Below are positions 9,175 through 18,056 of a stretch of DNA of 64,000 nucleotides, piece by piece. The notes beneath the pieces were generated by a model. It was not told the DNA's origin. It saw nothing but the letters and a program-made list of their open reading frames with translations, and did no database searches. The translations under genes were made by a program, and so were the position numbers. Source of the stretch: Candidatus Proelusimicrobium volucris (lineage in GTDB: Bacteria; Elusimicrobiota; Elusimicrobia; Elusimicrobiales; Elusimicrobiaceae); assembly GCA_944324665.1 (NCBI GenBank), contig CALUXD010000001.1, forward strand, positions 1 through 64,000. Direction: 5' to 3'. Position 1 is the first letter of the stretch; each line of letters opens with the position of its first letter.

Positions 9175-9221
9175 AAAGCTCCTGTCTTCTACGTCTTATT
9201 CCTTTATTTTATTTTAACATA

Positions 9222-9947
9222 TTATTGGTACTTTGACAGAAGCCATACCGCCGCGCCCAAAACAAGCGTAAAAATCACTCCCTTAAAAAAGCCCCACCAA
9301 TCGTTGGGAAGCCTGGGCGGCTTCTCCTCCGCCTTCTCTTGCGGGGAAACGGAGTCTATTTCCGCTTGAGTCAAAGCGCTTTCTTTCTCCTGTTCTACGG
9401 TGTTTTGTTTAACGGTTTGTTTCTCTTTTGGCGAGCTCTTTTCAGCCGCTTTTATAGGTGCGGGGACGGCATCGCTACTGCTTTCATTCTCCGTTTTAGG
9501 TCCGTTTTCGGACAATATTGAAGGAGGTTCAAGACGAGAGCGCGTTTCCTGGCTGAAGGTAGCCGACTTTTCTTCCTCCTTTTCCTGCAACCAAAGCTCT
9601 TCTTGACGTTTTAAAAAATCTTCCAAAGACGGCTCATCGGAAGATGCTGCCGCTTCTTTCGTATCGGGCTTTAAAGAAGAGGAGGATTTGCCCTCCGTTT
9701 TTGGCGGGTTGTTTTCCTCCGGCAAAAGCGGCTGCCCGCCCAAAGCCACGCTGTCGGATATTTCCTCATCATTTTGCGCCGAATTATCCGAAGATAGTAT
9801 ATTATCCCCGGCGGACGTTTGCGCTAATCCGCCAACAATATCCCCCTTTTCGCCAGATATTAATTCGGCCGCAGGGGCGTTATCACCGTTTTGTGCGGAA
9901 CACAAAACCGCAAAAAATAAAAATATCGGCAATAAAAAATATTTCAT
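9222..9947 (-). CDS. Secreted low-complexity protein with C-terminal membrane anchor
   Basis: I do not recognise this 241-residue protein. It begins with a signal peptide (MKYFLLPIFLFFAVLCSAQ; cleavage probably after CSA) and ends in a single membrane segment (FFKGVIFTLVLGAAVWLLSKY). Residues 20-205 are rich in Ser, Glu, Pro and Lys and look disordered; a short coiled-coil-like LKRQEELWLQEKEEEKS lies near 110. No lipobox is present because the residue before Cys is Leu. It sits 3 bases after the TrmJ-like gene in one leftward operon. A spacer or scaffold in the periplasm is only a guess. Confidence 0.6.
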   Translation of the reverse strand: MKYFLLPIFLFFAVLCSAQNGDNAPAAELISGEKGDIVGGLAQTSAGDNILSSDNSAQNDEEISDSVALGGQPLLPEENNPPKTEGKSSSSLKPDTKEAAASSDEPSLEDFLKRQEELWLQEKEEEKSATFSQETRSRLEPPSILSENGPKTENESSSDAVPAPIKAAEKSSPKEKQTVKQNTVEQEKESALTQAEIDSVSPQEKAEEKPPRLPNDWWGFFKGVIFTLVLGAAVWLLSKYQ

Positions 9948-9950
9948 AGT

Positions 9951-10649
9951 CTACTCCTTAATCTTTGAAATTATTCTACTAACTATACCGTTTACAAAAA
10001 ACAAATCTTCTTTATCCAGCATGCGACGAGCCGCCAAATCCTCCAATCGGCTTTGGCATACCTTATCACCCAGTACGGGCGGCAAATCTAAAAGTGAAAG
10101 CATTTGCAAAATATTGTCTTTGACTATTTCCACTTCCTTAAAATCGGGTTTTTTATAGCGCCCGCCCCTGTTCTTGGGTTTTATTTTAGATAATTCATAA
10201 CAGCATAAAACAACCGCCTGCGCCAGATTTATCGAAGGAACTTCGGCCGAAGTGGGAACATTTAAAACGCAGTGGGCGAGAGCTATATCCTCTTTGTTAA
10301 GGCCAGTCTTTTCCGAGCCGAACACTATCGCCGTATTCTCGCTTTTGCAATCTTCCAAATAGCCCCCCAAAGAAGGCAGCGCCACTATCGGCCTGTCCGT
10401 TTTGCGGTTCTTTAGAGCGGTGGTGGCAAAGACGAGGTCCGCGTCAAAAAGCGCGTCCTTAAGAGTGTCGTAAAGTTTCGCTTTTTTTAGGATTTCGTGC
10501 GCCCCCACGGCGGAAACCGCCTCTCGCCAAGTAGGCTCGTAAGGCGATACCACCCTCAAATCGGCTAGCCCGAAATTTCCCATAGCCCGCGCAGCCGCAC
10601 CTATGTTTTGCGGATTACGGGGCCTAACCAATATTATAGATGTTCCCAT
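9951..10649 (-). CDS. TrmJ/TrmH-family RNA 2'-O-methyltransferase
   Basis: A 232-residue SPOUT methyltransferase. It has the three family motifs: VRPRNPQNIGAAARAMGNFG at the N-terminus, IVFGSEKTGLNKEDI in the middle, and SINLAQAVVLCCYEL near 140, which forms the knot that binds SAM. The length and RNPQNIGAAARAM opening fit TrmJ (position 32 of tRNA) better than TrmL, but the target cannot be fixed from sequence. It is one base from the CyuA-like gene upstream. Confidence 0.85.
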   Translation of the reverse strand: MGTSIILVRPRNPQNIGAAARAMGNFGLADLRVVSPYEPTWREAVSAVGAHEILKKAKLYDTLKDALFDADLVFATTALKNRKTDRPIVALPSLGGYLEDCKSENTAIVFGSEKTGLNKEDIALAHCVLNVPTSAEVPSINLAQAVVLCCYELSKIKPKNRGGRYKKPDFKEVEIVKDNILQMLSLLDLPPVLGDKVCQSRLEDLAARRMLDKEDLFFVNGIVSRIISKIKE

Positions 10650-10650
10650 A

Positions 10651-11928
10651 TTATTTGTTTTTCTTCTTCATTATATCGACTATCGTATTATCCACCTTAA
10701 CCATACCTACCGTTGATATTCGGCTTAAATTCTGTATTGTCTTTTCCGCACTTTCGCCGATAAAGCCTTCAACTTCCGTTATGCCGTAATAATTGATGCC
10801 CATAAAAGCCGCCCGCAGGGCTGAATCCACCGAACTTACAACCTTCAAAGCGCAGCCGCTTTTCGCGCCGTCGCACAACATCCCGCCTATATCGCTTATG
10901 ATATTGTTTATCGCCAGTGTTATCGCTTTTAAATCTGCCCCTTTCTGCTGATATACTATCGCCGCGCTGGCGCCCACCCCCGCGGCTATCGCACAGCCGC
11001 ATATCGGCGCCAAATCACCGGTAAACGCTTTTACGTATCCGTTAAGCAAATGGGAAAGCGCTATGCTTTGCAATATCGTCTTTTCCTTGACTTTAAGATA
11101 CTTCCCTACATAATAAGGCACCAATACCGCCACTATGCCCTGATTGCCGCTTTCGCCGCTGCTCATTACCGGTATGGCGATGCCGTCCATTCTTGCGTCG
11201 GCCGCGCGCGAGGCAAGTATCTTGGTGGAATTGATAAGATTATTATCCAACATTTTTTTATCGACCAAATCACTCAGATAAAAACCAACCTTCTTCAGCT
11301 TTGCGCCTTCCTTTGCCGCGCGCATATTCATTAAAGCGCCTTTCTTGATATAAGCTAAATCCTCTTTATCGGCGTTTTGCGCTTCCCTTATCAAATCGGC
11401 CAGGGAAGAGCGCGCCAAAACTTTTTTAAAATCGCCTTTGTCTTCAAGCTCGGGCTTTTTGTCTATCAGGATTTTGCCGTTGTCCTCCAAATAATTAAGA
11501 GAAGTATGCCCCCCGCTTATCACGGCCTTGGCTTTATATCCGTCTTTATAGAGCAGATTAACTTCTATATAAAAATCTTTCCGTTTCTTTACTTTTATAG
11601 TTACGGCCTTTTGTTCCAGCAAAAATTTAGCCTCTTTAAGCAAAGCTGGCGTAGCACCTTTAAGTATTTCCATTCCCAATTTTGGTTTGGCTATCAAAAG
11701 ACCTAAAGCCGCCGCCAACAAATTGCCGCGTTCGCCCTCGGTATTGGGTATTCTTACGCCAAGCCCGTTCTTGAAAGTGGCGGAATCCACCCAGACTACG
11801 GCTTTCTTTATTTCCCCTTTATGCAAAGCTGCGGCATTCGCCGCGCATAGCGCGACCGCTACCGGTTCCGTACAGCCCATCGCGGGATAGACTTGATGTT
11901 TTAGTACCTGTTTCAACAGAGTGCTCAT
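10651..11928 (-). CDS. UPF0597/CyuA-like L-cysteine desulfidase (serine dehydratase family)
   Basis: A 425-residue protein of the YhaM/CyuA family. It shows AMGCTEPVAVAL at the N-terminus, a central ISGGHTS, VMSSGESGNQGI, and cysteines for an iron-sulfur cluster in PICGCAIAAGVGASA and GGMLCDGAKSGCALKV. Members use a [4Fe-4S] cluster to break L-cysteine to pyruvate, sulfide and ammonia, and are related to the alpha chain of L-serine dehydratase. Its start overlaps the radC stop (ATGA, 11925-11928), so the genes are coupled. Its place in this organism could be amino-acid fermentation or sulfide supply. Confidence 0.85.
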   Translation of the reverse strand: MSTLLKQVLKHQVYPAMGCTEPVAVALCAANAAALHKGEIKKAVVWVDSATFKNGLGVRIPNTEGERGNLLAAALGLLIAKPKLGMEILKGATPALLKEAKFLLEQKAVTIKVKKRKDFYIEVNLLYKDGYKAKAVISGGHTSLNYLEDNGKILIDKKPELEDKGDFKKVLARSSLADLIREAQNADKEDLAYIKKGALMNMRAAKEGAKLKKVGFYLSDLVDKKMLDNNLINSTKILASRAADARMDGIAIPVMSSGESGNQGIVAVLVPYYVGKYLKVKEKTILQSIALSHLLNGYVKAFTGDLAPICGCAIAAGVGASAAIVYQQKGADLKAITLAINNIISDIGGMLCDGAKSGCALKVVSSVDSALRAAFMGINYYGITEVEGFIGESAEKTIQNLSRISTVGMVKVDNTIVDIMKKKNK

Positions 11929-12623
11929 ACTTTCTCCTTTTTCACCGTTATAAGGCTGTTGGCCCTTATGCTGAAGAATTTTCCTTTTCCAACTACTATA
12001 TGATCCAAAACAGATATACCCAAAGGGGCCGCTACGCGCGAAAGCGTCTCCGTAAGTTCTATGTCTTCCTTGGAAGGTTCCGGTTCACCAGAAGGGTGAT
12101 TGTGGACAAATATCAAAGCCGCCGCCCTGCGTTTTAAAGCCTGCTCGATAATCTTTCTGGGAGAAACGCTGGCGCGGTCTATCGTGCCTACGGATATTCT
12201 CTCCACGCCTATTACGGCGTTCCTGGTGGTAAGATAAATCACTTCAAAAATTTCATTGGCTTCCCCCTGTAAAGAGGCTCGGCAAAAATCAACAACGTTT
12301 TCCGGAGTGGTTATTTCTTTGCGTTTTTTTATCTCCTCCAAGAAGTAAAACCGCATAAGCTCCCTTATCAGTTTGATGAACACCACGCTGTTATTGCCTA
12401 TGCCTTCAACCTCTTCAAGCTCCGAGGGCGTCGCCTCCAGCACGCCGCTTAAAGAACCGAATTTCCTCAACAAAGCCCAGGCAAGCGGTTTGGTGTCTTT
12501 CCTCGTTATGCAATAGGTAAGCAGAAGTTCAAGTATCTCATGCTCCAGGAAAGATGAGATACCGCCCTTTTCAAAACGCTTCTTTAGTCTGGCCCTGTGC
12601 CCGCTGTAAGAGGGTTTTTCCAT
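11925..12623 (-). CDS. radC: RadC/JAB-domain protein
   Basis: A 232-residue RadC homologue. An N-terminal helix-hairpin-helix region has ELEEVEGIGNNSVVFIKL, and the C-terminal JAMM/MPN metal site reads HNHPSGEPEPSKEDIELT. The cellular role of RadC is not settled, and the old DNA-repair claim has been withdrawn. The ATG at 12621-12623 has no Shine-Dalgarno sequence. A TATAAT box on the minus strand (12630-12635) lies exactly six bases upstream, so the A of ATG would be the first transcribed base (see finding on leaderless genes). Confidence 0.9.
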   Translation of the reverse strand: MEKPSYSGHRARLKKRFEKGGISSFLEHEILELLLTYCITRKDTKPLAWALLRKFGSLSGVLEATPSELEEVEGIGNNSVVFIKLIRELMRFYFLEEIKKRKEITTPENVVDFCRASLQGEANEIFEVIYLTTRNAVIGVERISVGTIDRASVSPRKIIEQALKRRAAALIFVHNHPSGEPEPSKEDIELTETLSRVAAPLGISVLDHIVVGKGKFFSIRANSLITVKKEKV

Positions 12624-12679
12624 ATAAATATTATATACTTTTATAATAAAATATTATCTTTAATAAGCTAGGAGATTGT

Positions 12680-14032
12680 ATGACTAAAAAAGTTTTGGTT
12701 ATAGGTTCCGGCCCCGCGGGATACCCGGCCGCCCTCAAACTGGCCGCTTTGGGCGCCGATGTTACCGTCGTCGAAAAAGCAAAAGCGGGCGGAGTATGCC
12801 TCAACTGCGGCTGCATTCCCTCAAAATCGCTTCTGGACGCGGCGCACCGCTTTGCTCTGGTAAGAAAAAGCGAGGCTTTATCCTCCAATCCGCAGGCAGG
12901 TGAAGATTTTTTCAATTCTTTGGACTTTTCCAAAATACAGGCCCGCAGGCAAGCCGCTGTCGACAAACTGCAAAGAGGCGTTTTGACTTTATTTAAAGCC
13001 GCCAAAGTAAAATATATAGAGGGTGAAGCCTCCTTTGTTTCGCCAAATTCCGTAAAAATAAACGGGGTAGAATATTCCTTCGACGCCGTAATAATAGCCG
13101 CAGGTACAAAACCCTTCTATCCACCCCCGTTTGACCAATATAAAGAATATCTTTACGACAACGGCAATATTTTCGACATAAAACAACTGCCCAAAAAGGC
13201 AATAATAATCGGCGGGGGCGTAATCGGCTGCGAATTTGCCTGCCTTTTTAACGCTTTCGGCGTTGATACAACGATAGTGGAACTTTCCCCCACAATCCTG
13301 CCTACGGAAGACGAAGGCGCGGTGAGAGTGCTCAAATCCTCTTTTGAAAAGCGCGGAATAAAAATAAAAACTTCCGCCGCCGCAAAAGATATGGCCGTGG
13401 AAAACGGCGTCAAAAAGATAATATTGTCCGACGGTCAAACGCTGGAAGCGGACTTGGTGCTGGTCGCGGTAGGCAGAACACCCGATTTGGAAAACCTAAA
13501 TCTTAAGGCTGCAGGAGTGGAGTGGGACAGAAAAGGCATAAAAGTAAACCCCAAGACAATGCAAGTTAAAGACAATATTTACGCGGCGGGCGACGTCAAC
13601 TGGCTGTGCCAGCTCGCTCACGCGGCCACCGCGCAAGGCGAAACGGCGGCATACAATATTATGGGTATAGCACACGAGTATGATAACAATCTCGTACCAT
13701 CCGCCATATACGCCTGGCCCGAAAGCGCACGCATCGGCCTAACTTTAAAAGAGGCTTTGGCAAAAGGCCATAAGGCCAGAGCCAAAAAAAGCTTTATGCT
13801 CGCCAACGGGAGAGCCGTAACCCAAGAGGAAACGGAAGGCTTCGCCCAGATTGTTGAAGATGAAGAAACGGGCTTGATACTTGGCGCGCAGATAGTCGGC
13901 CCTAGCGCGGGTGAAATGATACATATACCCCTTATTGCCATGGCCGCCAAAATGAAAGCCAAAGAAGCGGGAGAGCTTATCTTCGCGCACCCGACCGTGA
14001 GCGAAGCGCTTAAAGAAGCTATGCTGAAATAA
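12680..14032 (+). CDS. lpdA: Dihydrolipoyl dehydrogenase
   Basis: A 450-residue FAD disulfide oxidoreductase: GSGPAGYPAALKLA for FAD near the N-terminus, the redox pair C40/C45 in GGVCLNCGCIPSK, an NAD site IIGGGVIGCEFA, and the C-terminal HPTVSE with the His-Glu pair of the active site. It would reoxidise dihydrolipoyl groups of a 2-oxoacid dehydrogenase or the glycine cleavage H protein; no partner gene is near. An extra Cys (C43) sits inside the redox loop. AGGAG precedes the ATG. The 56-base gap to radC is very AT-rich and likely holds divergent promoters. Confidence 0.92.
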   Translation: MTKKVLVIGSGPAGYPAALKLAALGADVTVVEKAKAGGVCLNCGCIPSKSLLDAAHRFALVRKSEALSSNPQAGEDFFNSLDFSKIQARRQAAVDKLQRGVLTLFKAAKVKYIEGEASFVSPNSVKINGVEYSFDAVIIAAGTKPFYPPPFDQYKEYLYDNGNIFDIKQLPKKAIIIGGGVIGCEFACLFNAFGVDTTIVELSPTILPTEDEGAVRVLKSSFEKRGIKIKTSAAAKDMAVENGVKKIILSDGQTLEADLVLVAVGRTPDLENLNLKAAGVEWDRKGIKVNPKTMQVKDNIYAAGDVNWLCQLAHAATAQGETAAYNIMGIAHEYDNNLVPSAIYAWPESARIGLTLKEALAKGHKARAKKSFMLANGRAVTQEETEGFAQIVEDEETGLILGAQIVGPSAGEMIHIPLIAMAAKMKAKEAGELIFAHPTVSEALKEAMLK

Positions 14033-14061
14033 AACCCCAATCGGGAAACACCATATACAAT

Positions 14062-14094
14062 AAAAAGCCCCCGCTTTTCCGCGGGGGCTTTTTT
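14062..14094. terminator. Bidirectional terminator between lpdA and the nucleoside transporter
   Basis: AAAAA, GCCCCCGC, a 6-base loop, GCGGGGGC and TTTTTT serve both converging genes. Confidence 0.9.
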
Positions 14095-14110
14095 ATATTT
14101 GAAATATCCA

Positions 14111-15355
14111 TCAGTGAACGAGCAAGCCCGCTATTATACCTCTTAAGCAGCTGGCCAATAAGCCCGCTATCAAAGCTCTAAAGCCGAGCCTTGAAAGATC
14201 TGCCCTTCTGTTGGGCGCTATCGCGCCGATACCGCCTATCTGTATGCCGATTGAAGAGAAATTCGCAAATCCGCACAAAGCATAACTCAAAATGACTTTC
14301 GTCCTTAATGACATCTCCACCGTATCACCGTTGAGTATAGAGGAGAAGTTGGCATAAGCCACAAACTCGTTTAATATCGTCTTCTCACCGACTAACTGCC
14401 CCGCCAAAACCATTTCGTCTGCGGGTACGCCCATCAGCCACGCCAAAGGCGAAAATACATATCCGAAAATTTGCTCTATCGTCAAAGCCTTCGCCATAAA
14501 CCAGCCGGTAACCCACTCCACAAAGCCGCTGCACAAAGCTATCAAAGCCGTAAACGCTATCAACATCGCGGCCACGTTTAAAGCAAGCTGCAAACCGGTG
14601 GTAGTACCGTTTGAAATCGCGTCAAGCACATTCGCGCTGGGGTCTTTATAATCGATTTTGGCTACGCCCAAGGTAACCGGTTTTTCCGTTTCCGGCACCA
14701 TCAATTTGGAAAACATAACACCGGCCGGCGCGCCCATTACGCTGGCCGCCATAAGGTGCCCCGCTATACCGGGAACATTATCCTTAAGCATAATTATATA
14801 TGCGGCCAATACGCCGCCGGCTACCGTAGCCATGCCGCCCGTCATTACGCACATAAGCTCGGACTTGGTCATCTTCTCCACATAAGGCTTAATAAGCAAA
14901 GGCGCTTCCGTCTGGCCTACAAAGATGTTGGCCGCCGCGCTCAAACTTTCCGCGCCGGAAAGCTTGCAGAGCTTGCCCAATACCAAAGCAAACACATATA
15001 CCACCTTCTGCATAATGCCCAAATAGTACAAAAGCGACATTAATGCAGAGAAAAATATTATCGTGGGTATAACTTGGAACGCAAATATGTATCCCAAAGT
15101 TTCTTGCGTCGCCAAAGGCCCGAAAACCATTTCCGCGCCCGCTTTTTGGAAATCCAAAACTTTTAATATCGCGTCATTTAGATAATTGAAGACCGTAACG
15201 CCTACGGAAGTCTTCAATATCAAAACCGCAAATACTATCTGCAAGCCGAAAGCCCACAATATCGTGCGCCAGTTTATAGCTTTTCTGTTTGTACTTAGCG
15301 CGTATCCTATCCCGATAAACACAACCACGCCGATTAAAGCAGCAATGTTTGCCAT
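14111..15355 (-). CDS. nupC: Concentrative nucleoside transporter (NupC/CNT family)
   Basis: A 414-residue inner-membrane protein with about ten hydrophobic segments. CNT hallmarks are SALMSLLYYLGIMQ, GQTEAPLLIKPY, GGMATVAGGVLAAYI and NEFVAYANFSS. The family imports nucleosides with Na+ or H+. The ATG follows AGGAG at a normal distance. The adenine phosphoribosyltransferase at 48 kb would fit with purine salvage, but the genes are not linked. Confidence 0.93.
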   Translation of the reverse strand: MANIAALIGVVVFIGIGYALSTNRKAINWRTILWAFGLQIVFAVLILKTSVGVTVFNYLNDAILKVLDFQKAGAEMVFGPLATQETLGYIFAFQVIPTIIFFSALMSLLYYLGIMQKVVYVFALVLGKLCKLSGAESLSAAANIFVGQTEAPLLIKPYVEKMTKSELMCVMTGGMATVAGGVLAAYIIMLKDNVPGIAGHLMAASVMGAPAGVMFSKLMVPETEKPVTLGVAKIDYKDPSANVLDAISNGTTTGLQLALNVAAMLIAFTALIALCSGFVEWVTGWFMAKALTIEQIFGYVFSPLAWLMGVPADEMVLAGQLVGEKTILNEFVAYANFSSILNGDTVEMSLRTKVILSYALCGFANFSSIGIQIGGIGAIAPNRRADLSRLGFRALIAGLLASCLRGIIAGLLVH

Positions 15356-15391
15356 TGAACAATCTCCTTATAGTGTTGAATTGATAAGACC

Positions 15392-15420
15392 ATTCTACAT
15401 TTTAAAACCGCTTAAAGCAA
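15392..15420 (-). promoter_or_regulatory. Likely nupC promoter
   Basis: Minus-strand TTGCTT (15415-15420), 17-bp spacer and TAGAAT (15392-15397), 37 bases before the nupC start. Confidence 0.45.
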
Positions 15421-15446
15421 TCACGCTTTTTTGAGTTTTCGCGCGT

Positions 15447-15476
15447 CTGTCAAAATATCTGTTAAAATACTATAAT
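15447..15476 (+). promoter_or_regulatory. Likely yajQ promoter
   Basis: CTGTCA (15447-15452), 18-bp spacer and a perfect TATAAT (15471-15476), 20 bases before the yajQ ATG. Confidence 0.55.
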
Positions 15477-15495
15477 AAGACAAACGGAGGTTTTT

Positions 15496-15990
15496 ATGGC
15501 GGATTTTTCTTTTGACGTAGTATCCAAGGTGGATTTAAATTTGATTGAAGAAGCAATAAGCGTAGCAAAAAAAGAAGTAACGAATAGATACGACTTTAAA
15601 GGCTCCAACCCGAATATAGAGCTCCTTTCAAAGGAAAATCTGATAAAAATAAGCTGCGGCGATGAATATAAAGTAAAAGCCTTGTACGACATTCTGCTGA
15701 CGAGACTTGCCAAAAAAGGCGTAGCTTTAAAAAATTTTTACCCGCAGAAAATAGAAGCCGCTTTGGGCGGAACGGCGAAACAGGAAGTCAAAATACAACA
15801 GGGGATACCGTCCGACAAAGCCAAAGAAATAACAAAAACGATAAAAGAGGCTAAACTTAAAGTTGCGGCCTCCATACAAGGCGACCAGCTTAGAGTTACC
15901 TCCGCCTCCAAAGACGCCTTGCAGCAGACAATAGCCCTATTGAAAGGCAAGGACTTCGGGCTGGAACTGCAATTTACTAATTACAGGTAA
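15496..15990 (+). CDS. yajQ: YajQ family nucleotide-binding protein
   Basis: A 164-residue YajQ protein made of two ferredoxin-like halves, beginning MADFSFDVVSKVDL and containing VTNRYDFKGS and SIQGDQLRVTSASKDALQ. Family members bind nucleotides or RNA, and in Xanthomonas and Pseudomonas act as cyclic di-GMP effectors; no function is proven for this lineage. GGAGG precedes the ATG. The TPR protein gene follows six bases later, so they form a short operon. Confidence 0.93.
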   Translation: MADFSFDVVSKVDLNLIEEAISVAKKEVTNRYDFKGSNPNIELLSKENLIKISCGDEYKVKALYDILLTRLAKKGVALKNFYPQKIEAALGGTAKQEVKIQQGIPSDKAKEITKTIKEAKLKVAASIQGDQLRVTSASKDALQQTIALLKGKDFGLELQFTNYR

Positions 15991-15995
15991 TCTTG

Positions 15996-17396
15996 ATGAA
16001 AAACATAAAATATATCTTTTTGATTTCGGCAGTACTTTTCTGTTCCGCCAATATCTTTGCTCAAAGCGCGATGACGGAACTTACTTTCTATAAAAAACAA
16101 AGCCAAGGCGAAGACAAAAAACTCCTTGAAAGCATAGACAACCAACTTGGCGCTTGGCTGGATAAAAATTATGCCCTGCCCGGCGCAGACGACGCTTTGC
16201 TGCTTAAAGCCAGCATTGAAGTCCGAACAAAAAAATATCCCGCCGCGTACGTAACTCTGTTAAGGCAAAAATACGAGTTCCCCAATTCGGCAAACGCGCA
16301 GCAGGCCGCCTCGCTTATGAATACCGTAATAGAAAATATGCCGAAATCTACCAGAGAGAATTTAAAAAAAGCCTACGCCTTAAAATCCGTGCCGAAGAAT
16401 TCAGATGACAGAATGGCCGAATTTTTGGCTTCCGCCACCAAGCTGGAAATCAAAGGCTCCTACGAGCCGCTTAACGACGAATACAGAAGCTTCTTCGCCA
16501 GATTCCCCACCTACGAGAATAAGGACAAAATGGAACTTATGCTCGGGGATTTGGAACGCTTTAACAAAAACTACCAGGCTGCGGTTATGCAGTACAAAAA
16601 AGTCTACGACATTTATCCTTCTACAAAATACAAAGCCGCCTCTCTAAGGATGTTAGGCGATATTTACGCCAGCGAGCTGAGAGATTATAATCAAGCCGCT
16701 TATTATTACAATAGCGTAATAAAGAACTTCCCTAACTCCATCGAAATAGCGACTACCTATAACCATATGGCTATAATGAACGATAATCAGCGCGATTATG
16801 TTTCCGCGGCGGAAAACATAACAAAAGCGGCGGAAATTTACCTTAAAAACGGGCAACGTGAAAAGGCCTATGACGCTTTCCTCTACAAAGCGCAGCTGCA
16901 GGAAAAGAAACTTAAAAACTATGCCGGCGCAGTCGACACTTTAAATAAAACCGCACAAATCTTCGCCAAAGACGAAGATAAATACATCAACTGCAAATTC
17001 CTGGCCGCGGACGTATACGCCCGCAGATTAAAAGACAATTACGGCGAGCTTAAATCTTACGAAGACATTATATCGGCCTATCCCGCTTCCAAGCAGACTC
17101 CTAAGGCTCTATACGAGGCCGGCATGACCGCGGAAAAACTTGACCAATACCAAAAAGCGAAAGATCTGTATCAGAAGCTGATAATCAACCACCCCGCCGA
17201 TGATTACGCTTTAAAAGCGCAAAGAAGGATGTCAAGAGTGGAAAAACAACTCGGAACAGATGATCGGACCGCGGCTTACGGCGCCCCTAAAGGCCAAACG
17301 CAAAAAGCCGCACAACCGCAAAAACAAGCCAAAGATCCCGATCAAAATATTGAGAATGAAGAAGATGAATACGATATCATTGAGGAGCTGAACTGA
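15996..17396 (+). CDS. Secreted tetratricopeptide-repeat protein
   Basis: A 466-residue protein with a signal peptide (about 1-22, ending NIFAQ) and TPR-like helical pairs over most of its length, such as YQAAVMQYKKVYDIYPSTKY, YNQAAYYYNSVIKNFPNS and YQKAKDLYQKLIINHP. Spacing and the FPNS/YPAS ends resemble BamD/YbgF-type TPRs, which act in the periplasm or outer membrane. The tail after residue 420 is Gln-, Lys- and then Asp/Glu-rich (EDEYDIIEELN). I use the ATG at 15996, one codon after a TTG. The exact role is unknown. Confidence 0.8.
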   Translation: MKNIKYIFLISAVLFCSANIFAQSAMTELTFYKKQSQGEDKKLLESIDNQLGAWLDKNYALPGADDALLLKASIEVRTKKYPAAYVTLLRQKYEFPNSANAQQAASLMNTVIENMPKSTRENLKKAYALKSVPKNSDDRMAEFLASATKLEIKGSYEPLNDEYRSFFARFPTYENKDKMELMLGDLERFNKNYQAAVMQYKKVYDIYPSTKYKAASLRMLGDIYASELRDYNQAAYYYNSVIKNFPNSIEIATTYNHMAIMNDNQRDYVSAAENITKAAEIYLKNGQREKAYDAFLYKAQLQEKKLKNYAGAVDTLNKTAQIFAKDEDKYINCKFLAADVYARRLKDNYGELKSYEDIISAYPASKQTPKALYEAGMTAEKLDQYQKAKDLYQKLIINHPADDYALKAQRRMSRVEKQLGTDDRTAAYGAPKGQTQKAAQPQKQAKDPDQNIENEEDEYDIIEELN

Positions 17397-17447
17397 CTTT
17401 TATCTAAATAAACCCCAATCAGCACTCCTTAAAATCTAATTTATAGA

Positions 17448-17476
17448 TTGACATTGAATATAAAAATAAATAATAT
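17448..17476 (+). promoter_or_regulatory. Promoter of the small lipoprotein
   Basis: A perfect TTGACA (17448-17453), 17-bp spacer and TAATAT (17471-17476). It leaves a leader of about 73 bases before the lipoprotein ATG. Confidence 0.6.
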
Positions 17477-17555
17477 TAGGAAATAGACAGAGGTATGTTT
17501 ATTTAATCTAAATTGTTATAAAATTCTGTTGAAATATTATTTGGGGAGAGTAAAA

Positions 17556-17708
17556 ATGAAGAAATTATTTGTTTTGATAGCCGTTTGCTTATTCTTTGCG
17601 GCCTGCACCGGCACCCGCGGCCATGTAGGCGGCCAAAAAGTATGCACCAACGATTACCTTTTGGGCGTAATTTCCTTTAGCGAAATGGTAGCCCCCTGCG
17701 GCAAATAA
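17556..17708 (+). CDS. 50-residue predicted lipoprotein
   Basis: A short gene with good signals: a consensus promoter, GGGGAGAG seven bases before the ATG, and a strong terminator 19 bases after the stop. The product is MKKLFVLIAVCLFFAACTG and then 31 residues ending MVAPCGK. The lipobox FFAAC places the lipidated Cys at residue 17. The mature 34-residue peptide has two more cysteines (VCTNDYLLGVISF and APCGK) that could form a disulfide. The core faintly recalls TRL-type small lipoproteins, but I do not assign it. The gene lies alone, 160 bases after the TPR gene. Confidence 0.75.
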   Translation: MKKLFVLIAVCLFFAACTGTRGHVGGQKVCTNDYLLGVISFSEMVAPCGK

Positions 17709-17726
17709 ACAAAAGCCGTGGATTAC

Positions 17727-17757
17727 AACCAGGCGGCTTAGGCCGCCTGGTTTTTTA
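17727..17757 (+). terminator. Terminator of the small lipoprotein gene
   Basis: AACCAGGCGG, a 6-base loop, CCGCCTGGTT and TTTTT. Confidence 0.92.
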
Positions 17758-17791
17758 TGTCTAAAACGGCCAAGCATAAAATTTAAATAAT

Positions 17792-17818
17792 AAAAACCCG
17801 CCTGTTAAAGGCGGGTTT
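17792..17818 (-). terminator. Terminator of tRNA-Arg(CCT)
   Basis: AAACCCGCC / GGCGGGTTT hairpin; on the minus strand it is followed by a T run directly after the tRNA. Confidence 0.8.
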
Positions 17819-17823
17819 ATATT

Positions 17824-17899
17824 TGGCGCGCCCGATAGGAATCGAACCTACAACCTTATCCTTAGGACGGATCTGCTCTTCCAGTTGAGCTACAGGCGC
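17824..17899 (-). tRNA. tRNA-Arg(CCT)
   Basis: A 76-base cloverleaf including an encoded CCA. The acceptor stem is GCGCCTG / CGGGCGC, the D arm TAGCTCAACTGGAAGAGC, the anticodon loop GTCCTAA with anticodon CCT (reads AGG), and the T arm GTAGG-TTCGATT-CCTAT. Confidence 0.93.
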
Positions 17900-17915
17900 A
17901 AAATCTATATACAAA

Positions 17916-17944
17916 ATTATAACAATTTTAAAGCCGCGGAGCAA
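17916..17944 (-). promoter_or_regulatory. Likely tRNA-Arg(CCT) promoter
   Basis: A perfect minus-strand TATAAT (17916-17921) sits 16 bases before the tRNA 5' end. The -35 region TTGCTC at 17 bp matches only in part. Confidence 0.45.
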
Positions 17945-18003
17945 ACTTTAAAAGCGTTAAAATATACATTCAAGCGAGAATGCTCCCCCCGCTTATAAAA
18001 ACA

Positions 18004-18040
18004 CCAAAAAAAGCGCGGCCGCTTAACGGCAACCGCGCTT
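18004..18040 (-). terminator. rpsT terminator
   Basis: On the minus strand AAGCGCGG, a 14-base loop, CCGCGCTT and a T run, just after the rpsT stop. Confidence 0.85.
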
Positions 18041-18056
18041 CTTATCGCCAAAAAAA

